A DNA stretch of 29,876 nucleotides, from positions 1 to 29,876 of IMG/VR virus record IMGVR_UViG_3300020057_000118; one strand, 5' to 3'. The translations under genes were made by a program, and so were the position numbers. The notes beneath the pieces are model-generated. The model made no database searches, had not been told where the DNA came from, and saw only the letters and a program-made list of their open reading frames with translations. The stretch is from a virus. Below, piece after piece: positions 1-9,534 of this stretch (position 1 is its first letter; every line of letters starts with the position of its first letter).

Positions 1-1395
1 GGCGTTACCATTATTACCCGCAACTACCCCCGCCCCACCTAATCCGCCCACTTTGGAAATACTTATGATAATTCCGTTTTGGGATGATATATTCCCTTGA
101 TTGCTTTCCGCATTTACAAAAGCGTTCCCAGTTCCGTTAACTCGGTCGGTGGCGATATTAGTAACCGCCCCCGCTCCGGCTTTAAATCTCCGAATCACTA
201 AGCCATTAGCCGTTACTGCGTTTGCGTCGCTTGAGTCCGTAAGAGAAGGGTTTTTATTAGCCCCTCGTGCCGTCATAGTTATCGTGCCGTTTATTACTGC
301 ATTACCTTTTACATATATCACTAAGCACCTAGACCTATTTGCTGTCGTTAGTATGACACCCGAGTTAATTGTTAAGTCCTGATAATTCCGTACTACACAA
401 TCCCCGTCTAATGTATTAGCTACGCCGTCCGAGGTTTGTCCTAAATTTGTGCTAGTATTGTATGTAATACTCCCGAAAGATCCATCGCCCCACCAATTCG
501 TGTCCGCTATGACCGAACCAGAGATATAATCAACAACTGTCCATGTACCGCTTATTGTGTAAAGTAGTTCTACTGTTGAATAAATTTGCTCCGACTGAAA
601 TAATTGGATGGCATTTGCCGCAGAAATATTTGACGTAATATTGTTAAGTCTTATTTTCTGTGAAGCCGCTCCAGCATTTGCAAAAATATCAAACTTGCCA
701 GTGCCCTGACCAACTAACTCGATCCTGTCACCAACTGTTCCGCCATTAGGTAATGTGATAGCTTGGCGAGTAGTACCACCCCCAGTTAGAATATATGAGT
801 TATTTACCGAAGCTGTCAGTGTCGCTGCGCTTGATGTGTTAGAAGTTAAACCACTACCACCGCCACCAGCAGCACCATTAGACGCACTTGTTATTCTTCC
901 CTTAGCATCCACTGTTAAGTTGGTATTAGTGTAAGATCCAGCCGATACGGAAGTATTAATTAAGTCAATTGTGCTTGTATTAGATCCATTAGTTACTGAT
1001 AAATTAGAAGCTGTACCGCTTATGGTAATTGCTGGGCCTGTCATTGAGTTTATAGATGATAAGGATGCGCTACCTGATGGCGTTGACCAAGTCCCATCGC
1101 CTCTCCAAAATGTAGATGAACTCGCACTTGTGCCAGATCCTAAATTAGCTACAGGTAAATTCCCAGTAATATCCGTAGTGAGAGATATTGATGCTTGAGT
1201 TGTTGCTACTCCTGAATTAACTTTAACAAACCCAGTCCCTCCTAGTTCTTTAACCTTGCTCCCACTTGTCCCATTGAATAAAAGTACCGCTCCATTAGTC
1301 GCAGAGACGGGCTTATAAATCGGAGGGGGAAAACCCGCCAAAGCAGAAGCTATTAGAATTAAACTTACTAAAAATGCACTAAATATTTGTTTCAT
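1..1395 (-). CDS. Tail fibre/receptor-type protein with N-terminal signal-like segment, 3' partial
   Basis: The frame stays open from an ATG at 1395 to the left edge of the window (465 codons, no stop), so the C-terminus is missing. An AAGAGG Shine-Dalgarno lies just upstream and the gene starts 3 bases after the preceding stop. Residues 1-20 look like a Sec signal: Lys2, a hydrophobic stretch from about 4 to 19, then ALA before Gly21. Residues 96-103 read FWRGDGTW inside a Ser/Thr/Gly-rich context, a motif common in phage tail fibres and collar-type proteins. The rest is rich in Asn, Thr, Gly and Ser with beta-type repeats and becomes glycine-rich near the edge (GGLGGAG), as in fibre tips. 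It is last in the late block visible here, where host-recognition proteins usually sit. The fibre role is an inference from the motif and position; the receptor is unknown. Confidence 0.8.
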   Translation of the reverse strand, partial: MKQIFSAFLVSLILIASALAGFPPPIYKPVSATNGAVLLFNGTSGSKVKELGGTGFVKVNSGVATTQASISLTTDITGNLPVANLGSGTSASSSTFWRGDGTWSTPSGSASLSSINSMTGPAITISGTASNLSVTNGSNTSTIDLINTSVSAGSYTNTNLTVDAKGRITSASNGAAGGGGSGLTSNTSSAATLTASVNNSYILTGGGTTRQAITLPNGGTVGDRIELVGQGTGKFDIFANAGAASQKIRLNNITSNISAANAIQLFQSEQIYSTVELLYTISGTWTVVDYISGSVIADTNWWGDGSFGSITYNTSTNLGQTSDGVANTLDGDCVVRNYQDLTINSGVILTTANRSRCLVIYVKGNAVINGTITMTARGANKNPSLTDSSDANAVTANGLVIRRFKAGAGAVTNIATDRVNGTGNAFVNAESNQGNISSQNGIIISISKVGGLGGAGVVAGNNGNA

Positions 1396-1398
1396 TAA

Positions 1399-2844
1399 TT
1401 ACCTCTTAAACCACTGAACCATTACTTTACATGAACCCGATTCCGCACATACTGAAATATCTGTTCCTGCTTCAAAGCCTTCACTTCTTCCAGGTTGAAA
1501 CTGCATACCACTTGACGCTGTAGCAACCGAACCTTGTTTTACTCGAAGATTAGTTGTGTTTGTTTCATCTGTCATAATCAGTGCCATAAATGTCCCTGCT
1601 GGAGCGACTAATGTTTGAGCCGTCGTTACTGTGGCCTCCACGAACTCAGCAGTCTGGGCGGCTTGAGTAATCGCTAGTGCTGGCTGGTCACTTGGCAACA
1701 CAACCGCAAGCGAAAGCGCTTGAGATTTCTGCCCTATTGACGAAGGTAATTTTCCATTTATTGCATCGAGTGCTGTTTGTTGAGTCACCTGGATAGCTGA
1801 AGTTGAAGCTCCTGCTGGCAAAGGTAAACTTGCCGCCGACACAGGGAGGGCCAATTGATCAGAGGCGATCACGACCGGAGCCGAATTTGCCATTGTTTTC
1901 TGGCCAAGTGAATTAAATTTAACTAATAGTGCTGCTAAAGTTGCTTCTGTTGAAAAATCTTTAGCTATAAGAGAATCTAATTTTGTGTTATGGGATACTT
2001 GATGAGCCGCTGTTGAGAAATCCTTAGCTATTAATGTGTCTAATTTTGTTAATTCTGATGTCTGGTTAGCCGAAGTTGCCCCTCCGGTAGGTAGCGGTAA
2101 ACTTGCCAATGATACTGGTTGAGTCTCTGTTAAGTCTGCTTTTAACTGAAGCTCAGCTAAAAGAGCATCCGCTTTAGTGTTGGCAGAAGTACTAATTACA
2201 TTCAATTCTCCAGCAGCAGTAATTAAAGCAATCTCTACCCCGTCACCAATCTGCATAGAGTCTGCACTTGCACCAATATGAGATGTTTGGATGTTGATAT
2301 CGCCAGCAGTAAGCGTAACATTCGTTCCACCTACGGCAACTATTTTAACAGGCAAAGCGACTGTATTTGATGGAGTAACTGTGTCTTCTGTCACGACTTG
2401 GTTGACGCCATTTCTAGTATAAATTAAAGGCGAAGGTGAGACCGTCGCTAGTGTTGCCCCTGATATATCAACCTTGGGAGTCTTAGGTCTCAATAAATCA
2501 AAAGTTGAGCCAACTAAAGAAGCAGAGCAAATTGAACCAAGTTCAAAATTATTAGCATCTATAATCCTAGCTATATGAACTTCAAACTCTAGTTGAGTGC
2601 CCGAAAGAAAAACAACAATGTCTCCAACTCTTGCACCATGAGCGACTAGCTGAATTCTTTGATCTGTTGAGCCTGCCCCTGCTGTCTGTGCCGATGCATA
2701 AGCATAGGCCATCATAGCAACTACATCTAACCCGATCCTATTTGAACCGATCGGTTGAGCTGTAATATAATATGGTTCGATTTTTTTTCCGGTAGCACCA
2801 TCATCTAGTTTACCATACGCTGATTTACCTGTTATTCCGGCCAT
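1399..2844 (-). CDS. Phage tail/fibre-type structural protein
   Basis: This 481-residue protein starts at an ATG preceded by AAGGAG. Residues from about 58 to 108 resemble the small beta domain often inserted in phage virion proteins (HGARVGDIVVF, then DANNFELGS). The middle, about 225-390, has repeated elements: SLPLPTG/SLPLPAG, two copies of a KLDxLIAKDFST segment, and the GQKTMANSAPVVIASDQ type repeat that recurs in tail and fibre proteins of many phages. The C-terminal 90 residues look like a compact beta domain ending in a basic KR. There is no enzymatic motif. The gene is flanked by the internal-protein genes and the signal-bearing fibre gene. A role as a virion surface or fibre protein is likely; the exact position in the particle is not determined. 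Confidence 0.75.
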   Translation of the reverse strand: MAGITGKSAYGKLDDGATGKKIEPYYITAQPIGSNRIGLDVVAMMAYAYASAQTAGAGSTDQRIQLVAHGARVGDIVVFLSGTQLEFEVHIARIIDANNFELGSICSASLVGSTFDLLRPKTPKVDISGATLATVSPSPLIYTRNGVNQVVTEDTVTPSNTVALPVKIVAVGGTNVTLTAGDINIQTSHIGASADSMQIGDGVEIALITAAGELNVISTSANTKADALLAELQLKADLTETQPVSLASLPLPTGGATSANQTSELTKLDTLIAKDFSTAAHQVSHNTKLDSLIAKDFSTEATLAALLVKFNSLGQKTMANSAPVVIASDQLALPVSAASLPLPAGASTSAIQVTQQTALDAINGKLPSSIGQKSQALSLAVVLPSDQPALAITQAAQTAEFVEATVTTAQTLVAPAGTFMALIMTDETNTTNLRVKQGSVATASSGMQFQPGRSEGFEAGTDISVCAESGSCKVMVQWFKR

Positions 2845-2892
2845 ACTCCACTCCTTAAAGGGTTTCTTAGTTAGTGAGAATATTTTAGCTTA

Positions 2893-5355
2893 TTATTTAA
2901 ATATGTCTAGCGCATTTGTGCTGTGATCTAGGTAAAAATGGCGATTATCTCCACTAAGTCCTTTGTGTCTGGATAACTTCTCTGCTTCCCTGTCAAGGTA
3001 GTCAGGGTCAAATGTCTCTCTAATAGGATCACCTAGTAAAAAATCTAAGCCCCTTTTTGCCCAAAATGTATTGACTACAGGCGCTCTGTCCCAAATGAAG
3101 TCAAATGCGTCTACTGCGTGTTTGTTGCCACTGTACAATCCCTTCATTAACTTGCCACCGTCCAAGAGCATTGCCACCGCTGGAGGTGCCAACCCAGACG
3201 GGATATCAAAGCCATGTGATTTCATATAATAAAACTGGAGAGCCAAATCACCTATTATTGGGGCAGCACTTTTAATCATGTGCTTTAAAAAAACATCAGG
3301 TTCTCTTGGATCTTCCGGTTCTTTCCCTTGCATTAAATCAGTAGCAGTTGCCCCCATGTAAGAAGCGGCTGCTATACCCATACTAAGGACACCCAGGTTT
3401 GCTATGGTTGATTTATTGCCCAGTTTCCACTTACCTATGTGCATTGCCTGTTTGCTCGGATCATAATTCTTTATGCCTCCTAGCACCGAGTAATGGGAAA
3501 TTCCAAAATTCTTGTACTGATTCATGAGAAGCTGATAAGATCCAATGGCCGAATTTGGGTCATTTACCTTCAATGTTGCTCGTTGTTTGATTTTACCACC
3601 AGGTATTCCTGCATTAACAGTTAAGCCAAATAATTGAATAATTGAATTTCTGGCCTTTATCTTTTGTCCAGGAGTTAGGTTTAATTTCTCTAAACCATGA
3701 ACATTTAACCATTTCACTCCCTTCACATCTTCAACCGATTTCCTGATAACGCCTTCCCATAGTTTCTCATCAATCCCAGCAAGCCCTAGCACCCCTTGAG
3801 TCTCGATGGATATATCCTTAAAAGCGTGTTCGCTCAAGTAACCCATCTCTATTTGATGGATCGCTGCTGATGTTGTATGTGAGTGGCCGAACTGCCTGTC
3901 TGCCAAAGTGAATTTCATAAGCATCCCTGCCATTTTAGACATATCACCTGGACTACTGCTGTTCTTGGCAAGGATAGTGTCGAAAGCGTCTCCGATGATG
4001 ATGTCGTTTGATTGCCCAATCCCTGCCATGACTCTATCTGCCGCTTCTTTTGACATATAACTGTACTGTTGCTTTAGCATTGAGGCATATCTCATGAATA
4101 TATTTCCACCAAACTGCGAGGTCATTTTTGAAGCAGAATACATCGGATCAGACATCCATCCCTTAGCAGCTGTCATCCCTAAATATGCCACATTCGTAAC
4201 AGTGTTTAGAGACTTAGCTAGTCGGGCACGGCCAGATGTCCCCCATGCAGGAGTGGGTTTCATAATAGAGCTAAACTGGTCATTAATATTAATTTCTGAT
4301 TCTTTAAAATCTTTTGCATCATCCGGAAAAGCTCGCTGTGCTTTGTTTTTAAATTTACCAAATCCATTTTCAGGATCAGCTCCGAATAACTCATACCCTG
4401 CAAGCTCCCTTGATGATTTATTAATGTATTTCATCTGAGAAGCGAACAAATTACCCTCTCCGAATTTCTCTTGGTATTTAAAAACATTCTCTCCATTTGA
4501 AAAAATAAAAGTTTTTGCCTTTAGCATCTTTTGGGCCATACCGTCTGTGCTTGTTTTTTTAGGAGCTTGGCCGTTTAAGTCCAAATCATCCAAACCGATA
4601 ATGCTTTCATATTGAGATTTAAACCACATATCTTTATATTTAATATTATTCTCAAACCCTGCACCTAATGTTTTTGTTAAATCTAAAAGTGGCTCAATAA
4701 ACGCTCTCCATACTTCAAAAATAACAGACGCTACTTTAGTCGGATCATGCCACATTGAGCCACCAAAAAAGGAATCATTATGTCTGACAGGTATCCCTGA
4801 ATTTCTCTTATCGGACAAGATAACGTCATTCACTTTCTTAAGCGCCTGAGCTGTCTCTACTGCATGAGCATTTCCAGTATCAGCGCCCTTGATGCCACCT
4901 TGTAAATTAAAGGCTTCGATTGAAATATCTCTTCTTAGCTTTGGATCTGCCCTTTTAATGGAGTCGATTAAATCCTTGGAGTTAAGAGAACTGAAAAGAT
5001 TATTTGTGTAATCCTTCCGGCGGCTCTTGTAAGTAGTATCAAGATTAGTCATCATAGTATCCAAGGCATGAACCGATCCCATAACCCCTGGCCCTGCAAG
5101 AAATTTGTCCATATTTAATTCTGTTCTAATATTGTGAGCATGAAAAAGATTTTCTCGGGATTCAAAAAACCTATAATCCTCGTAAAAATTCCTAAATGCT
5201 TCTTTTTTCTGAGCAGGGTTCAATTCTTTAACTGACTCATCAAAATCAGTAAATGCCCCTTTTACACTATCTAGCCATTTCTGCTGTTTTAGCATTTCAT
5301 CTTTATTGGTTATCTGGGAAATTTCTTGTTGTAATTTCATAACACATTCAGACAT
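2893..5355 (-). CDS. Large internal virion (DNA ejection) protein, C-terminal member
   Basis: I place the start at the ATG at 5355 (820 residues), with GGAGG 9 bases upstream. A longer reading from a TTG at 5373 would have the Shine-Dalgarno inside the gene. The N-terminus is charged and helical. A hydrophobic Ala/Gly/Met-rich segment lies roughly 150-180 residues from the end, followed by a C-terminal part with RAPVVNTFWAKRGLDFLL and DPxYLDREAEKL. That tail pattern is typical of the last large protein in podophage internal or ejection clusters. I saw no lysozyme or transglycosylase motif. By position it corresponds to T7 gp16: a protein stored in the head and ejected to help DNA cross the envelope. 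That role is inferred from position and tail pattern. The junction with the upstream gene has been altered by a 35-bp tandem duplication. Confidence 0.7.
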   Translation of the reverse strand: MSECVMKLQQEISQITNKDEMLKQQKWLDSVKGAFTDFDESVKELNPAQKKEAFRNFYEDYRFFESRENLFHAHNIRTELNMDKFLAGPGVMGSVHALDTMMTNLDTTYKSRRKDYTNNLFSSLNSKDLIDSIKRADPKLRRDISIEAFNLQGGIKGADTGNAHAVETAQALKKVNDVILSDKRNSGIPVRHNDSFFGGSMWHDPTKVASVIFEVWRAFIEPLLDLTKTLGAGFENNIKYKDMWFKSQYESIIGLDDLDLNGQAPKKTSTDGMAQKMLKAKTFIFSNGENVFKYQEKFGEGNLFASQMKYINKSSRELAGYELFGADPENGFGKFKNKAQRAFPDDAKDFKESEININDQFSSIMKPTPAWGTSGRARLAKSLNTVTNVAYLGMTAAKGWMSDPMYSASKMTSQFGGNIFMRYASMLKQQYSYMSKEAADRVMAGIGQSNDIIIGDAFDTILAKNSSSPGDMSKMAGMLMKFTLADRQFGHSHTTSAAIHQIEMGYLSEHAFKDISIETQGVLGLAGIDEKLWEGVIRKSVEDVKGVKWLNVHGLEKLNLTPGQKIKARNSIIQLFGLTVNAGIPGGKIKQRATLKVNDPNSAIGSYQLLMNQYKNFGISHYSVLGGIKNYDPSKQAMHIGKWKLGNKSTIANLGVLSMGIAAASYMGATATDLMQGKEPEDPREPDVFLKHMIKSAAPIIGDLALQFYYMKSHGFDIPSGLAPPAVAMLLDGGKLMKGLYSGNKHAVDAFDFIWDRAPVVNTFWAKRGLDFLLGDPIRETFDPDYLDREAEKLSRHKGLSGDNRHFYLDHSTNALDIFK

Positions 5356-5366
5356 TAGAAAAACCC

Positions 5367-5433
5367 TCCACAATCACCTAGCACTTTAATTATTTTCGCT
5401 TTCCACAATCACTTAGCACTTTAATTATTTTCG
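5367..5433. repeat. 35-bp-period tandem duplication at a gene junction
   Basis: Two 32-base copies, 5367-5398 and 5402-5433, differ at one base and are separated by 3 bases, giving a period of 35. The copies cover the 3' end of the 391-residue gene and the spacer before the next start. Because 35 is not a multiple of 3, the second copy changes the reading frame and supplies the present stop of the upstream gene. With only one copy, that gene would end a few codons later in a TAATG overlap with the ATG at 5355. Confidence 0.95.
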
Positions 5434-6565
5434 TTCTCTGCTTAGAATCTTCTAAGTTATTTCTTAACACTTTGTAATCTGCTTCTTTTATCTGTCCATC
5501 GGCATAGTAATCATCAATTATTTTATATGCTTTATCCACCTCTATTTCTACGTCATTTATCTTTGAAGTCATAGGAGCCTCTGTGTTCTCAACTCTAAGC
5601 GAAGCATCGGAGTCGTGCAGGAAGTGAGAGTCAGGAGAGGCCATTCTTTCTATGAACTCTTTAGATTGCTCTTTTGTGATAATTTCTTCCCTTTGAGAAA
5701 TATCAACAGGGCTTCCATCTGATAAGGATTCAGATTTAAGATCTTCTGTAAGCTGATTGGCCCTACTTCTGTTCACTGATTCAGTTAAGCCAAAGTCAGG
5801 CTTCTTATCTGCTTCTAAGCTCATCTGGATCATTGTATTGTTGGTTTCAATCTCACTGTCTATTATTTTTTGATTAATTGATTTTTCAGGAAATTTATCA
5901 AAAGCAAAGTTGGCAACTTTTTTGACTCCAAGTTCTAACCCTGTTCCCAAAAATGCTCCGCCGATAATATTCATAGGAGCATCAGTCATGTAGTCATAAC
6001 TTTCTAGGTTTAATTTGTGTGCATAGATATTGCCAGGCTCAACTAGTAAATTTTCGGCAAGATTAGAATACAGTGAGAAAAATTTTGGACTACTCCCTGC
6101 GAACCTCGCAATGGGAGCAATTGTTCCGGCCGCTGCACCAACACCCATGGATAACAATAAATCCAAACTAGAAGTTCCGCCCGCTATCTCTGCTCCAAAC
6201 TTAAGAGTAGAATTGACTGCTGACTGCGGAGAGTACTCATTTATTCTCGCTATCTTATCTAACTCTCTTTTTCTTTTATCTATCCGAGTAAATTCTCCAA
6301 TAGTTGTAGGATATTTTATATCGACTGTTGAGTCTGGAAAATATTCCTTAAGTTCTTGTGGTGAGTATGTAGGTCCACGTTGTTTAAGTGTATGACTACT
6401 AATTATGTCTGCAAGATTGGAAATAGTATCATTCATATCTCCGAGGCGATATCTCGCCTCCATTGCTTCTTTGAATGAATATTGTGGAACAGTCTTGGCT
6501 ACTTGCTTTGCTAGGTAACCTGGGGTCTCTTCTTGTAAATCAGATGATAATGGGAGTGTTGGCAT
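5390..6565 (-). CDS. Internal virion protein, N-terminal member of a two-gene set
   Basis: This 391-residue protein starts with an ATG overlapping the upstream stop (TAATG), with a GAGGAAG Shine-Dalgarno. It is mostly helical and charged, with an Ala/Gly-rich hydrophobic region around 130-160 (LLLSMGVGAAAGTIAPIA) and a second near 200-215 (IIGGAFLGTGLELG). Both could insert into or cross a membrane. The C-terminal third is acidic and looks flexible. It lies between two large internal-protein genes, so it is probably stored in the capsid or forms part of the ejection apparatus. That is inferred from position; no enzymatic motif was recognised. The last residues (DCGKRK) come from a 35-bp tandem duplication; the inferred older ending was DCGGFF. 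Confidence 0.65.
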   Translation of the reverse strand: MPTLPLSSDLQEETPGYLAKQVAKTVPQYSFKEAMEARYRLGDMNDTISNLADIISSHTLKQRGPTYSPQELKEYFPDSTVDIKYPTTIGEFTRIDKRKRELDKIARINEYSPQSAVNSTLKFGAEIAGGTSSLDLLLSMGVGAAAGTIAPIARFAGSSPKFFSLYSNLAENLLVEPGNIYAHKLNLESYDYMTDAPMNIIGGAFLGTGLELGVKKVANFAFDKFPEKSINQKIIDSEIETNNTMIQMSLEADKKPDFGLTESVNRSRANQLTEDLKSESLSDGSPVDISQREEIITKEQSKEFIERMASPDSHFLHDSDASLRVENTEAPMTSKINDVEIEVDKAYKIIDDYYADGQIKEADYKVLRNNLEDSKQRTKIIKVLSDCGKRK

Positions 6566-9057
6566 TATTTTTTACTTCCTCTTCTTTGAAATCTAGGCAT
6601 TTCGCTTTCAGTTCTCCTGATCGCCGCCAATACAGCCGGTGATACATAGTTTGGATCACCCTTCGGTGCATCCATTTCATTCTTAATAGGTGTAGCTTCT
6701 TTAGGATTGGCTTCTTTAGGGGAATCAGGGAGAACTGGAGTTAATGGTACTGCTCTCGTACCTTTTTTTAATATTGAATCAAAGGTAATTTCAAGAGGTC
6801 TACCATTGGCTCCTAAAACATAGGCTAGTGTCGGACTATCCGGAGAAGGCTTATATTTTAACCAGACACCCGTAAGTGTGCTATTGCCACCAAATCCACC
6901 ATCTGAATTAACGATAGTGGAAGCGTATTCATCATAGTCTTTTATGTTTGCAGGGAGCTTAGAGCCAACATCTTGTAGATACTTTTTGATATTTTCCTTT
7001 TTAGTAAAATTATCTGCCCACTCTCTTATAGGAGCTTCTGGTAAATTTGCAGGGAAAATAAAAGAAACATTGTCATTATCAACTACTTTAAAATTTTGCT
7101 CAATTTCGGACTTCCACGACTCACCAGCTTCCTCTCCGGATGAGCCTTCAAGTATTTTCTTCATCATATAAAGTTTTCCAACTTGGTTAAAGGAATTTTG
7201 CAGAGACAAGTCGGTTCCAGTTAACTTACTATTTCTCATACCCTTGTAAAACTTGCTAGTGCTAGTCGCTAGTTCGCCCTCTAGTAAATTCATCTTCTTC
7301 GCTGAATCCTTCATAGCTCCCCAACTTTCCTTAAGTGGTGCCTTTTGAGCAACTAAATTAGCAACCCTATTCATCGAATCTCTGTTGGGGAAGTGATAAA
7401 TTGATTTATATAATGGGTCGAAGCCTTCCTTGCCATGCGCACCTACTCCATCCTTAACTGACTGATCCAATATTTTAAATATCGCCGCCTGAGAGTAATT
7501 ATTCAAAAAAGCATCGTTAAACATATCTGAATTGGAAAGAGTAGTAGATTTGGCAGACTCCATCATGTCGTTAGAAAGTTTCTTAATCATTTCTTTCGGG
7601 AGTATTCTTCGATCCTTAACGGCCGTTTCTAAGACTGTGGCTTGGTTCTCTTCAGTTGTTTTGATTATATGATCCATTGCCATTTGCTTCTGCTGCGGAG
7701 AAGAATTTTGGTTATTAATTATCTCTACATCTGTCACAAATTTACTCGCATTAACTTTAAAATCATAAGCAGCCGGATCGGCAGACATTTCTTTAACTAA
7801 AGCTGCTGACTGCTTTTTCGCTAGTACTCTTAGTTCCTCTCTATTTACGCCTTCAAAGGCCTTTGATCCTGCCTTAATATTTGGGTTAGCCGCTGCTAGT
7901 TCAGCAGACAGGGCATCGACATTGTTCAATGCCTCATCAATAGCAGCGCCTCTTTTAGAAGGTGAAATACCCGCTAAGTTATTCATCACTCCGGCAACAT
8001 GGGCATCTTGTAACAAATTCTTCTGCAAGCGAGACCTGTCAGTGTCGTCTTTTGCGTATTTTAAAATATCAGACATTAGAAATCTTTTCTCATCCTGATC
8101 TACTTTCCCAGAAGTTAACCAAGAAACACCAGCCTCATCTAATCTATTTTTTAAATTGCTCTGGTTCGCCTTAAATAAACCAACCTCTGCCGCCGCAATA
8201 TTACTAGCATATTTTTGCGCCATAGCTGGCTCGATTGTATTATTATCAATCCCTAGTTTTATGGCCGTTTTTCCCATATTTAAAAGCTTTATCTTCTCAA
8301 TGTCAGAACCAATCGCCCCTGAGTAGAACTGATTAATAAGGCCACTGTGGTAATTATCCTGAGCGACTGCCCCATAACTTTTCACCATCTTCTCAGCGAT
8401 AGCAGGACTAACAACGCCATTTGGGCCTTGGGCATCTACATAGTTCTTGTAATCGGCCATATCACTAATTAGCTTCCCTGCACTGGTTGAACCATCTGAA
8501 AGGATTGTGGGCCCTGCGCCGAGAGTCGAGGCTTTAGCTGCGAAGATGTTACCGTTATCGTCAAGTTTCTTAACTCTATATTCGATATTTTCTTTAAATT
8601 GTTTACTTTGAGAATGAAGGACATTCCCCGTTGCAGAAGACCTAACAGAGCTTTCAAACATATCTTTTTGTAAACCAGTTTTAGCTCGCTTACTTGTTTC
8701 TGAAATCTGCTTGTCTTGGAACCTTTGGATCATTTCATTTGGATTCTCTGAATCAATAACTGTTCCATCATCTAAAAAATCGCCCTTAGTTAATGAACCG
8801 TCTGCATTTGTTTTACTACTTACTCGGTTTATAAATTCATTGGTATTTTTGTGAAAATTAGCTGTGTTCTCATAGGTGAAATCTACGGCATCGGCTTTAG
8901 TTATTTTTTGCTGAACATCTACCCCAATATCAAAAACAGTCTTGCCTAGTTTTTCAGCAGCGTCGCCTATAATGCCCATAGATTGAGGGTTTATATTCTT
9001 ACTTGGCGTTTGCAATGAAATATTTTGATCAAAATTAGCTGAAGGTATAACTGGCAT
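6565..9057 (-). CDS. Large internal virion protein (T7 gp15-like by position)
   Basis: This 830-residue protein starts at an ATG with AGGAG 5-6 bases upstream. The first 40 residues carry the short Pro/Ser/Gln leader followed by GDAAEKLGKTVFDIG, a pattern common at the N-terminus of podophage internal core proteins. The body is long, helical, highly charged and rich in Lys, Asn, Asp and Ala, with no signal peptide and no clear membrane segment. The C-terminus has a Pro/Lys/Glu linker (PKEANPKEATPIK) and a basic end. Its place between the gp14-like gene and the last internal genes matches the T7 gp15 position, a protein ejected into the cell to form the periplasmic DNA conduit. Function is inferred from context and architecture rather than from specific residues. 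Confidence 0.7.
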   Translation of the reverse strand: MPVIPSANFDQNISLQTPSKNINPQSMGIIGDAAEKLGKTVFDIGVDVQQKITKADAVDFTYENTANFHKNTNEFINRVSSKTNADGSLTKGDFLDDGTVIDSENPNEMIQRFQDKQISETSKRAKTGLQKDMFESSVRSSATGNVLHSQSKQFKENIEYRVKKLDDNGNIFAAKASTLGAGPTILSDGSTSAGKLISDMADYKNYVDAQGPNGVVSPAIAEKMVKSYGAVAQDNYHSGLINQFYSGAIGSDIEKIKLLNMGKTAIKLGIDNNTIEPAMAQKYASNIAAAEVGLFKANQSNLKNRLDEAGVSWLTSGKVDQDEKRFLMSDILKYAKDDTDRSRLQKNLLQDAHVAGVMNNLAGISPSKRGAAIDEALNNVDALSAELAAANPNIKAGSKAFEGVNREELRVLAKKQSAALVKEMSADPAAYDFKVNASKFVTDVEIINNQNSSPQQKQMAMDHIIKTTEENQATVLETAVKDRRILPKEMIKKLSNDMMESAKSTTLSNSDMFNDAFLNNYSQAAIFKILDQSVKDGVGAHGKEGFDPLYKSIYHFPNRDSMNRVANLVAQKAPLKESWGAMKDSAKKMNLLEGELATSTSKFYKGMRNSKLTGTDLSLQNSFNQVGKLYMMKKILEGSSGEEAGESWKSEIEQNFKVVDNDNVSFIFPANLPEAPIREWADNFTKKENIKKYLQDVGSKLPANIKDYDEYASTIVNSDGGFGGNSTLTGVWLKYKPSPDSPTLAYVLGANGRPLEITFDSILKKGTRAVPLTPVLPDSPKEANPKEATPIKNEMDAPKGDPNYVSPAVLAAIRRTESEMPRFQRRGSKK

Positions 9058-9084
9058 CTGTTCTCCTGAGTAAGTTTTTAATTT

Positions 9085-9534
9085 CTATGCAGCATCCGAA
9101 GCTGTTTTTGTTTCATAAACACCCCTAGTCACTCCCGCCGCTGCTCCGAAATAAGAAGCTATTTTAACGTCCCTTGCTTGCCGTCTCATATTAGATGCAG
9201 AAGCTCTAGTTTGAGAAGAAGCAAACTCTGTCTCTCTTAATATATTAGATTTGGCCACTGATGCCTTATATGCTGTGTTTGCGTAGTTCAAAAGAGGTGA
9301 GCCTGTATCAACCGCAGCGCCACCATAGGCTGATGCAGTCACTTGGTCGCCCATAGCTTCCTGAGCCTGCGTGTCTATTTGAAGAAGATTTAATTTGGAT
9401 CGCTCCCTCATTTCTTTATCACGAAGGAGAAGATCATCAGCCTCTTCATTTATCCCCTTGGCTTGCTTACGAGCTGAGTAAATGCCGCCAATAGTTTGTA
9501 TGGCCATTGCGCCCAATATTAATGCTGGAACCAT
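9085..9534 (-). CDS. Small internal virion protein (T7 gp14-like)
   Basis: This 149-residue protein has a hydrophobic N-terminus at about residues 2-19 (VPALILGAMAIQTIGGIY), then a basic helical stretch (SARKQAKG) and an Ala/Arg-rich coiled region. Such small Ala-rich proteins directly follow the nozzle gene in many podophages. In T7 the equivalent, gp14, is ejected and forms the pore in the outer membrane. The start overlaps the preceding stop as TAATG, with GGAGG upstream, so the two genes are translationally coupled. The motif AYGGAAVDTGSPL near the middle, followed by SQTRASASNMRRQA, resembles other members of this group. The family call rests on position, size and composition. Confidence 0.7.
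   Translation of the reverse strand: MVPALILGAMAIQTIGGIYSARKQAKGINEEADDLLLRDKEMRERSKLNLLQIDTQAQEAMGDQVTASAYGGAAVDTGSPLLNYANTAYKASVAKSNILRETEFASSQTRASASNMRRQARDVKIASYFGAAAGVTRGVYETKTASDAA

Noticed and set aside
101-382. Plus-strand frame at the left edge
   Set aside because: It is a shadow of the open minus-strand fibre gene and has no Shine-Dalgarno.
5356-5373. Longer start (TTG at 5373) for the internal protein
   Set aside because: The Shine-Dalgarno GGAGG lies inside the extension, and the TAATG reconstruction supports the ATG at 5355.
5390-6565. The two internal-protein genes as one gene broken by a frameshift
   Set aside because: Removing the 35-bp duplicate does not put them in one frame; it restores a stop/start overlap, so they were separate genes before.
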